NCBI GenBank assembly: GCA_900466945.1
Contig: UBNV01000001.1
Span: 62,001-126,000 of the forward strand
Source: Hyphomicrobiales bacterium
GTDB lineage: Bacteria > Pseudomonadota > Alphaproteobacteria > Rhizobiales > Rhizobiaceae
Direction of reading: 5' to 3'
Length of the DNA stretch: 64,000 nucleotides
A model generated the notes under the pieces. It ran no database searches and had not been told where the DNA came from. It was given only the letters and a program-made list of their open reading frames with translations. The translations under genes and the position numbers were made by a program. This document shows positions 14,442-23,604 of the stretch, in pieces (positions within the stretch are counted from its first letter, which is position 1; every line of letters begins with the position of its first letter).

Positions 14442-16289
14442 TCAGGCACGGAGCGCCCGCAAGGCGTTGAGGATGACGGCAACGTCGATCACCTCCTGCA
14501 GGAGCGCACCTTGGACCGGCGTGAGATAGCCGAAGGCGGCAAGCCCCATAGCCCCGCCCGAGAGGACCAGCCCGGAAACGGCACTTTGCCGGGCAATTTT
14601 GCGCGATTGTCTCGCAATGCCGCAGGCCAGCGGCAGCCGTGAAAGATCATCCGCAAGCAGAACAACATCGGCCGCTTCGGAGGAAGCGGCGGATCCTCGC
14701 GCCCCGATGGCGACACCGACATCCGAAAGCGCGAGTGCCGGCGCATCATTGACGCCATCGCCCACCATCATCACCACACCGTCACGACGTTCACGGCGAA
14801 TAAGTTCGACCTTGCCTTCCGGCGTCAGATCGCCGGCCACCGCATCCAGGCCGAGCGTGGCCGAGGCTTTTTCCGCAACATCCGCGCGATCCCCGGACGC
14901 CATGACGATGCGCCCGATGCCGCCAGCGCGGAAGGCCGCAATGGCGACATCCGCGTCCTGGCGAATGGGATCGGACAGAAGAATGAGGCCGGCGGCCCGT
15001 CCATCGACACCCACGGCGACAACGGCGGTGCCGCTGTCCACCCCCGCCCGGGTGAAGTCTTGACCGGCTGAAATCTGGGACAGCACATATCGACTTCCGC
15101 CCAGCACGACTCGACGGCTGCCCACAAGGCCAGACAGGCCACGGCCTGCATCCTCGACCACCGTCTGGGGTAAAACGAGCGCGAGTCCCCGCGCTGTGGC
15201 CGCCCGGACCAGCGCTTCGGCCGCGACATGACCGGATGCCTGATCGAGCGAGGCGGCGAGCGCGAGCACATCTTCGGCCGTGAAGCCGGGTTCTGGCCTG
15301 ACATCGCCCACTTCCGGACGGGCCGATGTGACCGTGCCGGTCTTGTCGACCACAACGGTAGTCACCGCGGCAAGCGCTTCGAGGGCACCAGCCGTCTTCA
15401 CCAGCACGCCATGGGAAGCGGCCCGCGACATGCCGGCGATGACGGCGACCGGAACGGCGAGGATCAGCGGACAAGGCGTGGCGACGACCAGCACCGCCAG
15501 CGCCCGAGCCGCATCGCCACTCCACCACCAGGCCCCGCCTGCCAGGAGCAGCGTGACGCCGAGGAAGACGAGGGCGTAACGATCCGCCAGACGCGCCATC
15601 GGCGCCCGGCTGACCTGGGCCTGCTCGACGAGACGCACGATGCCGGCATAGGTGCTTTCCCTGGATCCGCGCAGCACCAGAAGATCGAAGGCATCGCCCA
15701 GCACGGTCGCTCCACTCGGTACTTCGTGGCCCATCTGGATGGGGACCGGGAGCGATTCCCCCGTTAGCGCCGAGAGATCGAGAACGGCGGACGGGGCGAG
15801 CAGGCGCCCGTCGGCAGGCACGACTTCGCCCTTGCGAACGAGGATCCGATCCTGCGGCTGAAGCGCTTCTATCGGCACGCTCTCGAGCGCCTGGTTGCGA
15901 TAGAGCATCGCCGTGCGCGAGACGCGGCCGAGCAGGGCCGTCATGTCGCGCCGGGCGCGGCCCTCGGCAAAACTTTCGAGCAACTGTCCGCCCGCATACA
16001 TGACAGAAACGATGGCGGCCGCCAGGTTTTCCCCAAGCGCAAGGCCGACGCCGATCGACAGCGCGGCGATCGCATCCACACCCATTCGGCCGTTCAGAAG
16101 CGCACGCAGGATATCGAAGACGAGGACGACGAGCACGGCGCCGGCGCCGACCAACCAGACCCTCGCCGCCTGCTCGTGTTGGCCCGCAAGCAAGAACATT
16201 CCGCCACCGGCAAGACAGAGAAGTGCGAGCCCGGCAAGCAGGACGGGCAGGCTCTCACGCAATCGTGTCGGCTGCAGAAACTCCGGCAT
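14442..16289 (-). CDS. P1B-type heavy-metal translocating ATPase without metal-binding N domain
   Basis: About 615 residues. It has an actuator motif TGES at 176-179, a membrane TPCPL metal site at 271-275, the phosphorylation site DKTGTVTS at D315, and a C-terminal GDGVNDAPAL. The N-terminal HMA domain usual in Cu/Zn/Cd exporters is missing, and the HP dipeptide of the N domain reads SGHV (352-355), with His kept and Pro lost. Predicted membrane helices lie at about 15-35, 44-62, 70-105, 236-258, 262-290 and near the C terminus. ATG 16289 was chosen; TTG 16316 is possible. The transported metal is not evident. Confidence 0.9.
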   Translation of the reverse strand: MPEFLQPTRLRESLPVLLAGLALLCLAGGGMFLLAGQHEQAARVWLVGAGAVLVVLVFDILRALLNGRMGVDAIAALSIGVGLALGENLAAAIVSVMYAGGQLLESFAEGRARRDMTALLGRVSRTAMLYRNQALESVPIEALQPQDRILVRKGEVVPADGRLLAPSAVLDLSALTGESLPVPIQMGHEVPSGATVLGDAFDLLVLRGSRESTYAGIVRLVEQAQVSRAPMARLADRYALVFLGVTLLLAGGAWWWSGDAARALAVLVVATPCPLILAVPVAVIAGMSRAASHGVLVKTAGALEALAAVTTVVVDKTGTVTSARPEVGDVRPEPGFTAEDVLALAASLDQASGHVAAEALVRAATARGLALVLPQTVVEDAGRGLSGLVGSRRVVLGGSRYVLSQISAGQDFTRAGVDSGTAVVAVGVDGRAAGLILLSDPIRQDADVAIAAFRAGGIGRIVMASGDRADVAEKASATLGLDAVAGDLTPEGKVELIRRERRDGVVMMVGDGVNDAPALALSDVGVAIGARGSAASSEAADVVLLADDLSRLPLACGIARQSRKIARQSAVSGLVLSGGAMGLAAFGYLTPVQGALLQEVIDVAVILNALRALRA

Positions 16290-16372
16290 GGTCGGATTCC
16301 CGAGGCGCTGGCGCAAGGCCGAAATCAGCCTCTCTTGCTGCCCCTCCCTTTCCCTTGTAGAGCCTTCTGAGC

Positions 16373-17581
16373 ATGAAGCAATCGGACGTAAGCAGCATGA
16401 TCGACAACGCCCGGCCCCGCCGCCTCTCAGTCCTCGGCTCGACCGGCTCGATCGGCGTCAACACGCTCGATGTGATCGAGCAGCTCGGTGGCCGCGACGC
16501 CTTCGAGGTCATGGCGCTGACTGGTAACGGCAATCTCGATCTGCTCGCCGAACAGGCGCGTCGCACGGGTGCCAAACTCGCCGTCACCGCCGACGAGAGC
16601 CAGTACATGGCGCTCAAGGACCTGTTGTCAGGATCGGGCATCGACGTTGCTGCAGGTTTGGGCGGACTGGACGAGGCAGCCGATATGGATGCCGGCTGGG
16701 TGATGGCGGCGATCGTCGGTACGGCAGGTTTGGCACCGACGCTCAAGGCCGCAGCCCGCGGCGCCGATATCGCGCTTGCCAACAAGGAATGCCTCGTCTC
16801 CGCGGGCTACCTGTTCGTCGATGCGGTGAGACATGGCGGTGGACGCCTGATCCCCGTCGACAGCGAACACTCGGCCATCTTCCAGTGCCTGGAAGCCGAC
16901 CAGCGTCACGCGCTGGAGCGCATCGTGCTGACCGCCTCGGGCGGCCCCTTCCGCACCCATAGCCGCGAGCAGATGGCGAACGTCACCGTGCAGACAGCGC
17001 GCAGTCATCCGAACTGGTCGATGGGCCTGAAGATCTCCATCGGCAGCGCCTCGATGTTCAACAAGGCGCTGGAGATGATCGAGGCCAAGCACCTCTTCGA
17101 CGTGGGGCCCGACCAGATCGAGGTCGTTGTGCATCCGCAGTCGATCATCCATTCTATGGTCGGCTACACCGACGGCTCCGTCATCGCCCAGCTCGGCGTG
17201 CCGGACATGCGCACTGCCATCGGCTATGCCCTGACCTATCCCAAGCGTCCGGCGCTGAATGTCGACCGGCTAGACTTTGCCAAGTTGGCAAGGCTCGATT
17301 TCGAAGCCCCGGACGAGACCCGTTTCCCGGCCCTGCGGCTCGCCCGCACGGCGCTGGAACGAGGTGGCCTGCAGGGCGCCATCCTGAACGCCGCCGAAGA
17401 AACCGCCTTCAACGCCTTCGTCGAGGACAAGATCCGCTTCCTCGACATGGCCGACGTGGTGGAGATGGTCATGGACTCGATGGTCGAAGGCGTGCCGGCA
17501 GACACGATCGACGACGTCTTTGCCGCTGATCGCGAGGCGAGGCGGAAGGCGGCAGAGGTGATCACAAGGCGTGTCGGCTGA
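16373..17581 (+). CDS. dxr: 1-deoxy-D-xylulose 5-phosphate reductoisomerase
   Basis: Converts DXP to MEP with NADPH, the first committed step of the MEP isoprenoid pathway. The 402-residue protein has NADPH-binding GSTGSIG near the start, ANKECLVSAG, the metal/substrate motif PVDSEHSAIFQCL, and HPQSIIHSMV. The start could also be the second Met at 16397. It is divergent from the P-type ATPase and convergent with hemA. Confidence 0.97.
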   Translation: MKQSDVSSMIDNARPRRLSVLGSTGSIGVNTLDVIEQLGGRDAFEVMALTGNGNLDLLAEQARRTGAKLAVTADESQYMALKDLLSGSGIDVAAGLGGLDEAADMDAGWVMAAIVGTAGLAPTLKAAARGADIALANKECLVSAGYLFVDAVRHGGGRLIPVDSEHSAIFQCLEADQRHALERIVLTASGGPFRTHSREQMANVTVQTARSHPNWSMGLKISIGSASMFNKALEMIEAKHLFDVGPDQIEVVVHPQSIIHSMVGYTDGSVIAQLGVPDMRTAIGYALTYPKRPALNVDRLDFAKLARLDFEAPDETRFPALRLARTALERGGLQGAILNAAEETAFNAFVEDKIRFLDMADVVEMVMDSMVEGVPADTIDDVFAADREARRKAAEVITRRVG

Positions 17582-17594
17582 CCTGAAACGAAAA

Positions 17595-17618
17595 ACGGGC
17601 CGCGTTGCCGCAACCCGT
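17595..17618. terminator. bidirectional terminator between dxr and hemA
   Basis: ACGGG-CC-GCG-TTGC-CGC-AA-CCCGT: a stem with a small symmetric internal loop, preceded by AAAAA and followed by TTCTTGATT. It is placed 14 bp after dxr and 28 bp after the hemA stop on the other strand. Confidence 0.6.
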
Positions 17619-17645
17619 TCTTGATTGTCTGTTGTTGGTGACCGA

Positions 17646-18860
17646 TCAAGCCACCGCGCGGGCCAGCGCACAGCGCGACCAGAGCTGGTGCAGCGAAGAC
17701 ACCAGATGCTCGAGATCGGCATCGGAATGCAGAGGCGTCGGCGTGATGCGCAGCCGCTCGGTCTTTTTCGGGACCGTCGGGTAGTTGATCGGCTGCACAT
17801 AGATGGAACAGTTGTCGAGCAGCAGGTCGGAGATCCATTTGCACTTGGCGGCATCGCCGACGAGCACCGGCACGATATGGCTCGGGTTCTGCACATGCGG
17901 AATGCCGGCCTTGTCGAGCATGAAGCGCAGACGACGCACGCGCTCCTGATGGGCGAAGCGTTCGACCTGGCTGGTCTTCAAATGGCGGATTGAGGCAACC
18001 GCACCAGCGGCGAGCGCCGGCGGCAGCGCGGTTGTGAAGATAAAGCCCGAGGCAAAAGAGCGGACGAAATCACAGAGTGCCGTCGAGGCAGCGATGTAAC
18101 CGCCCATGACGCCGAAGGCCTTGCCGAGCGTGCCTTCGATGACAGTCAGGCGATGCATCAGGCCTTCGCGCTCGGCGATGCCGCCACCATGTGCGCCGTA
18201 CATGCCAACGGCATGCACTTCATCGAGATAGGTCATCGCGCCATACTTGTCTGCGAGATCGCAGATTTCCTTGATCGGCGCGATGTCGCCATCCATCGAA
18301 TAGACGGATTCGAACGCGATCATTTTTGGCGCGCGCGGATCGGCGGCCGCGAGCTTGGCTTCCAGATCCTTGACGTCATTGTGCTTCCAGATGACGCGCT
18401 CGGCCTTCGAATGGCGGATGCCTTCGATCATGGAGGCGTGGTTGAGAGCATCGGAGAAGATGATGAGGCCCGGGATCTTGGCGCCGAGCGTGCCCAGCGC
18501 TGCCCAGTTCGAGACATAACCCGAGGTGAAGATCAGCGCCGATTCCTTGCCGTGCAGATCGGCAAGTTCGCGCTCAAGCAGAACATGGTAGTGGTTGGTG
18601 CCAGAAATATTCCGGGTGCCTCCCGCACCCGCGCCACAGTCATCGATCGCTTTTTTCATGGCATCTATGACAACAGGGTTCTGGCCCATGCCGAGATAGT
18701 CGTTCGAACACCAGACAGTGACGTCCTGGGTGCCGTTTTCGGTGTAGCGGGTGGCGCGTGGGAAATTGCCACGCTGGCGTTCGAGATCAGCGAAGACGCG
18801 GTAGCGGCCTTCCTCGTGAAGTCCTGCCAGCTGCTCCGTGAAAAACGCCTCGAAATCCAT
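17646..18860 (-). CDS. hemA: 5-aminolevulinate synthase
   Basis: A PLP enzyme making 5-aminolevulinate from glycine and succinyl-CoA, the entry to haem in alphaproteobacteria. The 404 residues include [29 protein letters not shown] and the PLP lysine K247 in [12 protein letters not shown] 18860 follows GGAG; the 21-residue upstream extension has no family character. The upstream region holds a palindrome TTGAT-CTGC-GTCAA typical of FNR/FixK sites and an inverted ATTCTAA/TTAGAAT pair, pointing to oxygen and possibly iron control. Confidence 0.97.
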   Translation of the reverse strand: MDFEAFFTEQLAGLHEEGRYRVFADLERQRGNFPRATRYTENGTQDVTVWCSNDYLGMGQNPVVIDAMKKAIDDCGAGAGGTRNISGTNHYHVLLERELADLHGKESALIFTSGYVSNWAALGTLGAKIPGLIIFSDALNHASMIEGIRHSKAERVIWKHNDVKDLEAKLAAADPRAPKMIAFESVYSMDGDIAPIKEICDLADKYGAMTYLDEVHAVGMYGAHGGGIAEREGLMHRLTVIEGTLGKAFGVMGGYIAASTALCDFVRSFASGFIFTTALPPALAAGAVASIRHLKTSQVERFAHQERVRRLRFMLDKAGIPHVQNPSHIVPVLVGDAAKCKWISDLLLDNCSIYVQPINYPTVPKKTERLRITPTPLHSDADLEHLVSSLHQLWSRCALARAVA

Positions 18861-18930
18861 TCCTGTCACTCCAGTATTTGATACCCTTTTGAGTATCTCG
18901 GGCAGCGCGGTCAAGCCCGCCATTGTACAT

Positions 18931-18970
18931 TCATTCTAAACTGCGACAAATGGCGCGAACATTAGAATGA
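18931..18970. promoter_or_regulatory. inverted repeat upstream of hemA (TCATTCTAA / TTAGAATGA)
   Basis: Perfect 9-bp arms at 18931-18939 and 18962-18970, with centres 31 bp apart (about three helical turns). The TTCTAA/TTAGAA core resembles half-sites of the Irr iron-control element of Rhizobiales. It lies 70-110 bp upstream of the hemA start. Confidence 0.5.
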
Positions 18971-19007
18971 TCACATAGAGATCCTAACGCATTGTGCCAA
19001 GGCGAAA

Positions 19008-19021
19008 TTGATCTGCGTCAA
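19008..19021. promoter_or_regulatory. FNR/FixK-type box upstream of hemA
   Basis: TTGAT-CTGC-GTCAA matches the FNR/FixK consensus TTGAT-N4-ATCAA at 9 of 10 positions. It is about 150 bp upstream of the hemA start codon, a position suited to activation under low oxygen. Confidence 0.65.
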
Positions 19022-19032
19022 TCTCTGAGAAA

Positions 19033-19054
19033 AAGGACGGCCGAAGCCGCCCTT
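19033..19054 (-). terminator. terminator of the coxSLM-like operon
   Basis: AAGGACGGC-CGAA-GCCGCCCTT, a 9-bp stem with one mismatch and a stable CGAA loop. On the minus strand it is followed by CCTTTTTCTC, giving a U-rich tail. It lies 28 bp after the medium-subunit stop. Confidence 0.7.
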
Positions 19055-19081
19055 GCTCGCCGTCTCTAAAGCTCCCGACCC

Positions 19082-19882
19082 TCAGGCCGCCTGAACCGCT
19101 CGCTTCGCCATCACCCGGACGAGATTTGCCCGGTACTCCGCCGTGCAGTGTAAATCCGACATCAGCTCCGACGAATCGATCTCGACCCCGGCAACAGCCT
19201 CTGGCGACCAGTTGGCCGAGAGAGCCGCTTCGAGCCCGGCATGGCGGAAGACGCCCGAAGCCCCGGCGCCGGTGACGGCGACACGCACGCCCCCTGCCCC
19301 CTTGGCGACGAAGACGCCGGTCATGGCATAACGCGAGGCCGGGTTGGCGAACTTCGCATATCCCGCCTTCTCCGGAGCGTCAAAACGAATGGCCGTGATG
19401 ATCTCATCCTCTGCCAGTGCCGTTTCAAACAGGCTGACGAAGAAATCGTCGGCCGCAATCTCGCGGTTGTTGGTGACAACAGTCGCCCCCAGAGCCAAGA
19501 CGGCAGAGGGATAATCGGCGGCGGGATCATCATTAGCAACGGAGCCGCCGATCGTGCCCATGTGCCGGACATGCGGGTCACCGATCATGGAAGCAAGGTT
19601 GCAAATCGCCGGACAGACCGCACGGATGGCCGCCGACGAGGCGACCTCCGCATGGGTGACGGCGGCACCGATGGTGACCCGACGCCCCTCGACCTTGATG
19701 CCCTTGAGGCTCTCGATGTGGCGCAGATCGACAAGATCGGACGGCTGGGCGAGACGCTGCTTGAGCGCTGCGATCAGGGTCTGGCCGCCGGCGATGAACT
19801 TGCCGTCTTCGGCACCGGAGAGAAGTTTTCCGGCATCCTCGATCGACGAGGCGCGGTGGTAGCTGGTGGAATAGAGCTGCAT
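19082..19882 (-). CDS. molybdenum hydroxylase FAD-binding (medium) subunit, CoxM-like
   Basis: A 266-residue flavoprotein subunit of the xanthine oxidase/CO dehydrogenase family. FAD-binding motifs AGGQTLIAALKQRL (about 31-44) and TIGGSVANDDPAADYP are present. ATG 19882 has AAGGAAGGAG upstream. It is the last gene of an S-L-M operon (14 bp after the large subunit). It passes electrons from the Mo centre and Fe-S clusters through FAD to an acceptor. Confidence 0.92.
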   Translation of the reverse strand: MQLYSTSYHRASSIEDAGKLLSGAEDGKFIAGGQTLIAALKQRLAQPSDLVDLRHIESLKGIKVEGRRVTIGAAVTHAEVASSAAIRAVCPAICNLASMIGDPHVRHMGTIGGSVANDDPAADYPSAVLALGATVVTNNREIAADDFFVSLFETALAEDEIITAIRFDAPEKAGYAKFANPASRYAMTGVFVAKGAGGVRVAVTGAGASGVFRHAGLEAALSANWSPEAVAGVEIDSSELMSDLHCTAEYRANLVRVMAKRAVQAA

Positions 19883-19896
19883 GGTCCTCTCCTTCC

Positions 19897-22263
19897 TTAT
19901 TCGGCGGCCTGGCGGGTCGCATTGGCCTGGAGCGCACTCCAGACGGCAAGCGGCGTCGCCGGCATGTTGAGGTTGTTGTTGCCGATCGCATCGGTGATCG
20001 CATTGATCAGCGCCGGCGGCGAACCGATAGCTCCGGCCTCGCCGCAGCCTTTGATGCCGAGCGGATTGCCCGGGCATGGGGTGTTCTGGTGCGAGACGTT
20101 GAACGACGGCAGGTCGTCGGCGCGCGGCATGGCGTAATCCATGTAACTTGCGGTGAGCAACTGGCCCGTCTGCGGATCGTAATGCACGGCCTCGAGCAGC
20201 GCCTGGCCAATGCCCTGCGCGATGCCGCCATGCACCTGACCCTCGACGATCATCGGGTTGATGATATTGCCGAAGTCGTCGGCCGCGACGAACTGCACGA
20301 TCTCGGTCTTGCCGGTTTCCGGATCGACCTCGACTTCCGCGATGTAGCAGCCGGCCGGGAAGGTGAAGTTCGACGGATCGTAGAAGGCGCCTTCTTTGAG
20401 ACCCGGCTCCATGCCGGACGGCAGATTGTGCGCGGTATAGGCGGCAAGCGCGACCTGGAACCAGGGCAGCGTCTTGTCGGTACCGGCGACCTTGAGCTCG
20501 CCGTTCTCGATGACGATGTCGCTCTCGTCGGCTTCCATCAGATGCGCCGCGATCTTCTTGGCCTTTGCCTCGACCTTGTCGAGCGCCTTGACGATCGCCG
20601 ACATCCCGACGGCACCGGAACGGGAACCATAGGTGCCCATGCCCATCTGCACCTTGTCGGTGTCGCCATGCACGATGGAGACATTGTCGATCGGCAGGCC
20701 GAAGCGTTCGGAGACGAGCTGGGCGAAGGTGGTTTCGTGACCCTGGCCGTGGCTGTGCGAGCCGGTCAGGACCTCGACCGTACCGACTGCATTGACGCGG
20801 ACTTCAGCGGATTCCCACAAGCCCACGCCAGCACCGAGCGAACCGACCGCCGCCGACGGCGCAATGCCGCAGGCTTCGATGTAGCAACTCATGCCGATGC
20901 CGCGCAGCTTCCCACGCCGTGCCGCTTCCGCCTTGCGGGCTGGGAAGCCGTTCCAATCGGCAGCGCCCATGGCGACGTTAAGGGAAGCGTCGTAATCGCC
21001 TGCGTCGTAACACATGATGACGGGCGTCTGGTACGGGAAGGTCCGTACGAAGTTCTTCCGGCGCAGCTCGGCCGGCGAAATGCCGAGTTCACGGGCAGCA
21101 GTTTCGACGGTGCGTTCCAGGAGATAGGTCGCCTCCGGACGGCCGGCACCACGATAGGCATCGACCGGCACGGTGTTGGTGTAGACGGTCCGGACGTTCG
21201 CGTGGATCGCCGGGATCGCATATTGGCCCGACAGCAGCGTTGCATAGAGATAGGTCGGAACCGAAGACGAGAAGAGCGACATGTAGGCGCCGAGATTGGC
21301 GATCGTATCGACCTTCAGACCGATGATCTTGTGGTCCTTGTCGAAGGCCATCTTCACCTTGGAGACATGGTCGCGGCCATGGGCGTCGGTGAGGAAAGCC
21401 TCGGTGCGATCGGAGGTCCACTTGACCGGCACGCCGGTCTTCTTGGAGGCCCAGAGACAGACCACTTCTTCCGGATAGATATAGATCTTCGAGCCGAAGC
21501 CGCCGCCCACATCGGGCGCGATGACACGCAGCTTGTGCTCGGGCGCCACATTGTAGAAGGCGCTCATGACGAGACGCGCGACATGCGGGTTCTGCGAGGT
21601 CGTGTAGCAGGTGAAATGGTCTTCCGCCGTGTCGTAGATGCCGAGCGTGGCGCGCGGCTCCATCGGGTTCGGCGAGAGACGGTTGTTGAAGATGTCGATC
21701 TCGGTGACATGGGCGGCACTGGCGATCGCCGCATCGGCGGCGGCACTGTCGCCGATCTCCCAGTCGAAGATCAGGTTCCCGGGCGCTTCCGGATGCAGCT
21801 GTGGCGCGCCAGGCTTCAAGGCATCGACGGCACCGGTCACGACCGGCAACTCTTCATACTCGACCGCAACGGCTTCAGAGGCATCGCGCGCCTCGCCGAT
21901 GCTGTCGGCGATGACGATCGCGACGGCATCGCCGACATAACGCACGGTCTCGTGCGCCAGCGGACGCCAGGCGCCCATCTTCATCGGCGTGCCGTCCTTG
22001 GAATGGATCATCCAGCCACAGATCAGGTTGCCGATTCCGTCGGCCAAGAGCTGCTTGCCGTCGAGCACATCGATGACACCAGGCATGGCCTTGGCGGCAG
22101 CGACATCGATCGACTTGATCTTGGCATGTGCATAGGGCGAACGGACGAAATAGGCATATTTCATTCCCGGGACGACCATGTCGTCCGTATACCGGCCCTT
22201 GCCGGTCAGAAAACGCTTGTCTTCCTTGCGCGCCACACGCGCGCCGATTCCTTCAACACCCAT
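19897..22263 (-). CDS. molybdenum hydroxylase large subunit, form II CO dehydrogenase (CoxL-like)
   Basis: A 788-residue catalytic subunit binding the molybdopterin cytosine dinucleotide cofactor. It has DVGGGFGSK, the active-site loop AYRGAGR at 369-375 and the C-terminal GCGEAGAIG with the catalytic glutamate. AYRGAGR and the S-L-M gene order mark form II; true CO dehydrogenase (form I) has AYRCSFR with the copper-binding cysteine. The substrate of form II enzymes is uncertain. None of the usual maturation genes (coxD, E, F, G) lie beside it. Confidence 0.93.
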   Translation of the reverse strand: MGVEGIGARVARKEDKRFLTGKGRYTDDMVVPGMKYAYFVRSPYAHAKIKSIDVAAAKAMPGVIDVLDGKQLLADGIGNLICGWMIHSKDGTPMKMGAWRPLAHETVRYVGDAVAIVIADSIGEARDASEAVAVEYEELPVVTGAVDALKPGAPQLHPEAPGNLIFDWEIGDSAAADAAIASAAHVTEIDIFNNRLSPNPMEPRATLGIYDTAEDHFTCYTTSQNPHVARLVMSAFYNVAPEHKLRVIAPDVGGGFGSKIYIYPEEVVCLWASKKTGVPVKWTSDRTEAFLTDAHGRDHVSKVKMAFDKDHKIIGLKVDTIANLGAYMSLFSSSVPTYLYATLLSGQYAIPAIHANVRTVYTNTVPVDAYRGAGRPEATYLLERTVETAARELGISPAELRRKNFVRTFPYQTPVIMCYDAGDYDASLNVAMGAADWNGFPARKAEAARRGKLRGIGMSCYIEACGIAPSAAVGSLGAGVGLWESAEVRVNAVGTVEVLTGSHSHGQGHETTFAQLVSERFGLPIDNVSIVHGDTDKVQMGMGTYGSRSGAVGMSAIVKALDKVEAKAKKIAAHLMEADESDIVIENGELKVAGTDKTLPWFQVALAAYTAHNLPSGMEPGLKEGAFYDPSNFTFPAGCYIAEVEVDPETGKTEIVQFVAADDFGNIINPMIVEGQVHGGIAQGIGQALLEAVHYDPQTGQLLTASYMDYAMPRADDLPSFNVSHQNTPCPGNPLGIKGCGEAGAIGSPPALINAITDAIGNNNLNMPATPLAVWSALQANATRQAAE

Positions 22264-22378
22264 TGTCTTCTCCTCCAGAGAAACAGGACTTCAGGCAGTC
22301 GGACAGAGGCAATTGCAGTCGGCATCACAGAGGCCTTGGTCAGGCGCTCGGCCGCAGCGACCGGAACTGCCAAAGTCC

Positions 22379-22867
22379 TTATTCGGCGGCCTGGCGGCCG
22401 GCGGTCATCGCTTCATTGGCCGAAAGCACGGCCTTGACGATGTTGTGGTAGCCCGTGCAGCGACAGATATTGCCTTCGAGCTCATGGCGGACCGTGGGTT
22501 CGTCGAGCGCACCGTTGTGGCGACAGATCATGTCGAGTGCCGTCATCACCATGCCCGGCGTGCAGAAGCCGCATTGCAGGCCGTGATGTTCCTTGAAGGC
22601 CGCCTGCACAGGATGCAGCTCGCCGCCTGAAGAGAGACCCTCGATCGTGGTGATCGATGATCCCGACGCCTGGACGGCCAGGATCGAACAGCTCTTGATC
22701 GACTTGCCGTCCATGTGAACGACGCAGGTTCCGCATTGCGTGGTATCGCAACCCACATGCGTTCCCGTCAGACCAAGTTTTTCGCGAATGAAATGCACGA
22801 GCAGGGTGCGATCCTCGCACTCTCCGCTCACTGTCCGGCCATTCACCGTCAGTGTCACTTTAGCCAT
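22379..22867 (-). CDS. molybdenum hydroxylase 2Fe-2S (small) subunit, CoxS-like
   Basis: A 162-residue electron-transfer subunit with two [2Fe-2S] domains: plant-ferredoxin type [10 protein letters not shown] with a later Cys, and the helical domain with CGFCTPGM and [11 protein letters not shown] 22867 has GAGGAGG seven bases upstream; the longer frame lacks a ribosome site. It is the first gene of the operon and is separated from the large subunit by 115 bp. The short inverted repeat CGTGTC-N7-GACACG lies just upstream of its ribosome site. Confidence 0.93.
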   Translation of the reverse strand: MAKVTLTVNGRTVSGECEDRTLLVHFIREKLGLTGTHVGCDTTQCGTCVVHMDGKSIKSCSILAVQASGSSITTIEGLSSGGELHPVQAAFKEHHGLQCGFCTPGMVMTALDMICRHNGALDEPTVRHELEGNICRCTGYHNIVKAVLSANEAMTAGRQAAE

Positions 22868-23187
22868 GTTGTTCCTCCTCGTGTCTCTCCCGGACACGAG
22901 ACGCATGGTGTGAGTTTTGTGTGACATGCGCAACTGTCCAGAAGGTCGCAAACGAAAATTTCTGTGCCGCATTGCAGCATCAAACCGCCTGTAAATCCTG
23001 GGTTCATCTTCGATGCCTCATGCATTGTCACCACCCGCGAGGGTGTGAGCCACGACCATGGACTTTCCCTTGGTCAAGGTTATGCTCAAGGAAGCCTGAA
23101 GCCGCCCGGGGCAGAGCTCAAGCGGTGGGGCATGCTGTCAAAAACAAGACCGGCTCGCCCGGACGCGTGGAACTTGGAGAGATGAAG
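22868..23187. other. 320-bp divergent intergenic region (coxS / lipoprotein gene)
   Basis: No gene was found here. It holds the inverted repeat CGTGTC-N7-GACACG (22880-22898) close to the coxS ribosome site and a small palindrome CCTTG-GT-CAAGG (23070-23081) on the lipoprotein side. No convincing -35/-10 pair was seen for either gene. Confidence 0.55.
22880..22898. promoter_or_regulatory. inverted repeat in the coxS leader
   Basis: CGTGTC (22880-22885), seven bases, GACACG (22893-22898). It sits 13-31 bp upstream of the coxS start, next to the GAGGAGG site, so it could be an operator or a hairpin influencing translation. Confidence 0.4.
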
Positions 23188-23451
23188 ATGAAGAAAGCTC
23201 TTGTGCTGATTCTGGTCGGCCTTACGGTCGCAGGCTGCACCCAGACGGAACGTGGCGCAGGTATCGGCGCAGCCTCCGGCGCGATCATCGGTGGCATTGC
23301 CACAGGCAACGTCCGGGGCGCTGCAGTCGGCGCGGCAATCGGTGGCGTTGCAGGCGCAGTCATCGGCAATGTTTCGGAGCAACCCGGACAGTGCTACTAC
23401 CGCGACCGTTACGGCAACCGTTACATCGACGCCTGCCCGCGCGGCTACTGA
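23188..23451 (+). CDS. glycine-zipper outer-membrane lipoprotein (17 kDa antigen-like)
   Basis: An 87-residue lipoprotein. The signal MKKALVLILVGLTVAGC has a lipobox with Cys17. A glycine zipper follows (GAGIGAASGAIIGGIATG and GAAVGAAIGGVAGAVIG), expected to form two membrane-inserting helices. The C-terminal CYYRDRYGNRYIDACPRGY has a likely Cys pair. ATG 23188 is preferred because GGAG lies eight bases upstream; ATG 23182 is only two bases from it. A terminator follows and tamA starts 153 bp downstream. Confidence 0.85.
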   Translation: MKKALVLILVGLTVAGCTQTERGAGIGAASGAIIGGIATGNVRGAAVGAAIGGVAGAVIGNVSEQPGQCYYRDRYGNRYIDACPRGY

Positions 23452-23477
23452 TCGGCACGGCGAAAGCTGTGAGAACG

Positions 23478-23508
23478 AAGGCGGGGAGGCAACACTTCCC
23501 GCCTTTTT
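23478..23508 (+). terminator. rho-independent terminator
   Basis: AAGGCGGGGA-N8-TTCCCGCCTT runs straight into TTTTT, an 8-10 bp GC-rich stem plus U tract. It ends the glycine-zipper lipoprotein transcript before tamA. Confidence 0.8.
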
Positions 23509-23604
23509 CCATGAACGGGCAAAAAAAGGTATGCGTCTTCGCGCAATTACGCATAAGTTGTCCGCCAGGCAGGGGAGCGCCTGACAGATCGCGATGAAAG
23601 CGAA

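Noticed and set aside
19897-22263. True (form I) CO dehydrogenase
   Set aside because: The active-site loop is AYRGAGR, without the copper-binding cysteine of AYRCSFR, and the gene order is S-L-M.
20089-22437. 782-residue open frame on the plus strand opposite the cox large subunit
   Set aside because: It is a mirror of a high-GC gene with strong codon bias; it lacks any domain, and the minus-strand gene has clear family motifs.
22900-23000. Possible sigma54 promoter (GGCAC...TTTTC) for the cox-like operon
   Set aside because: The -12 GC element is missing and spacing does not fit.
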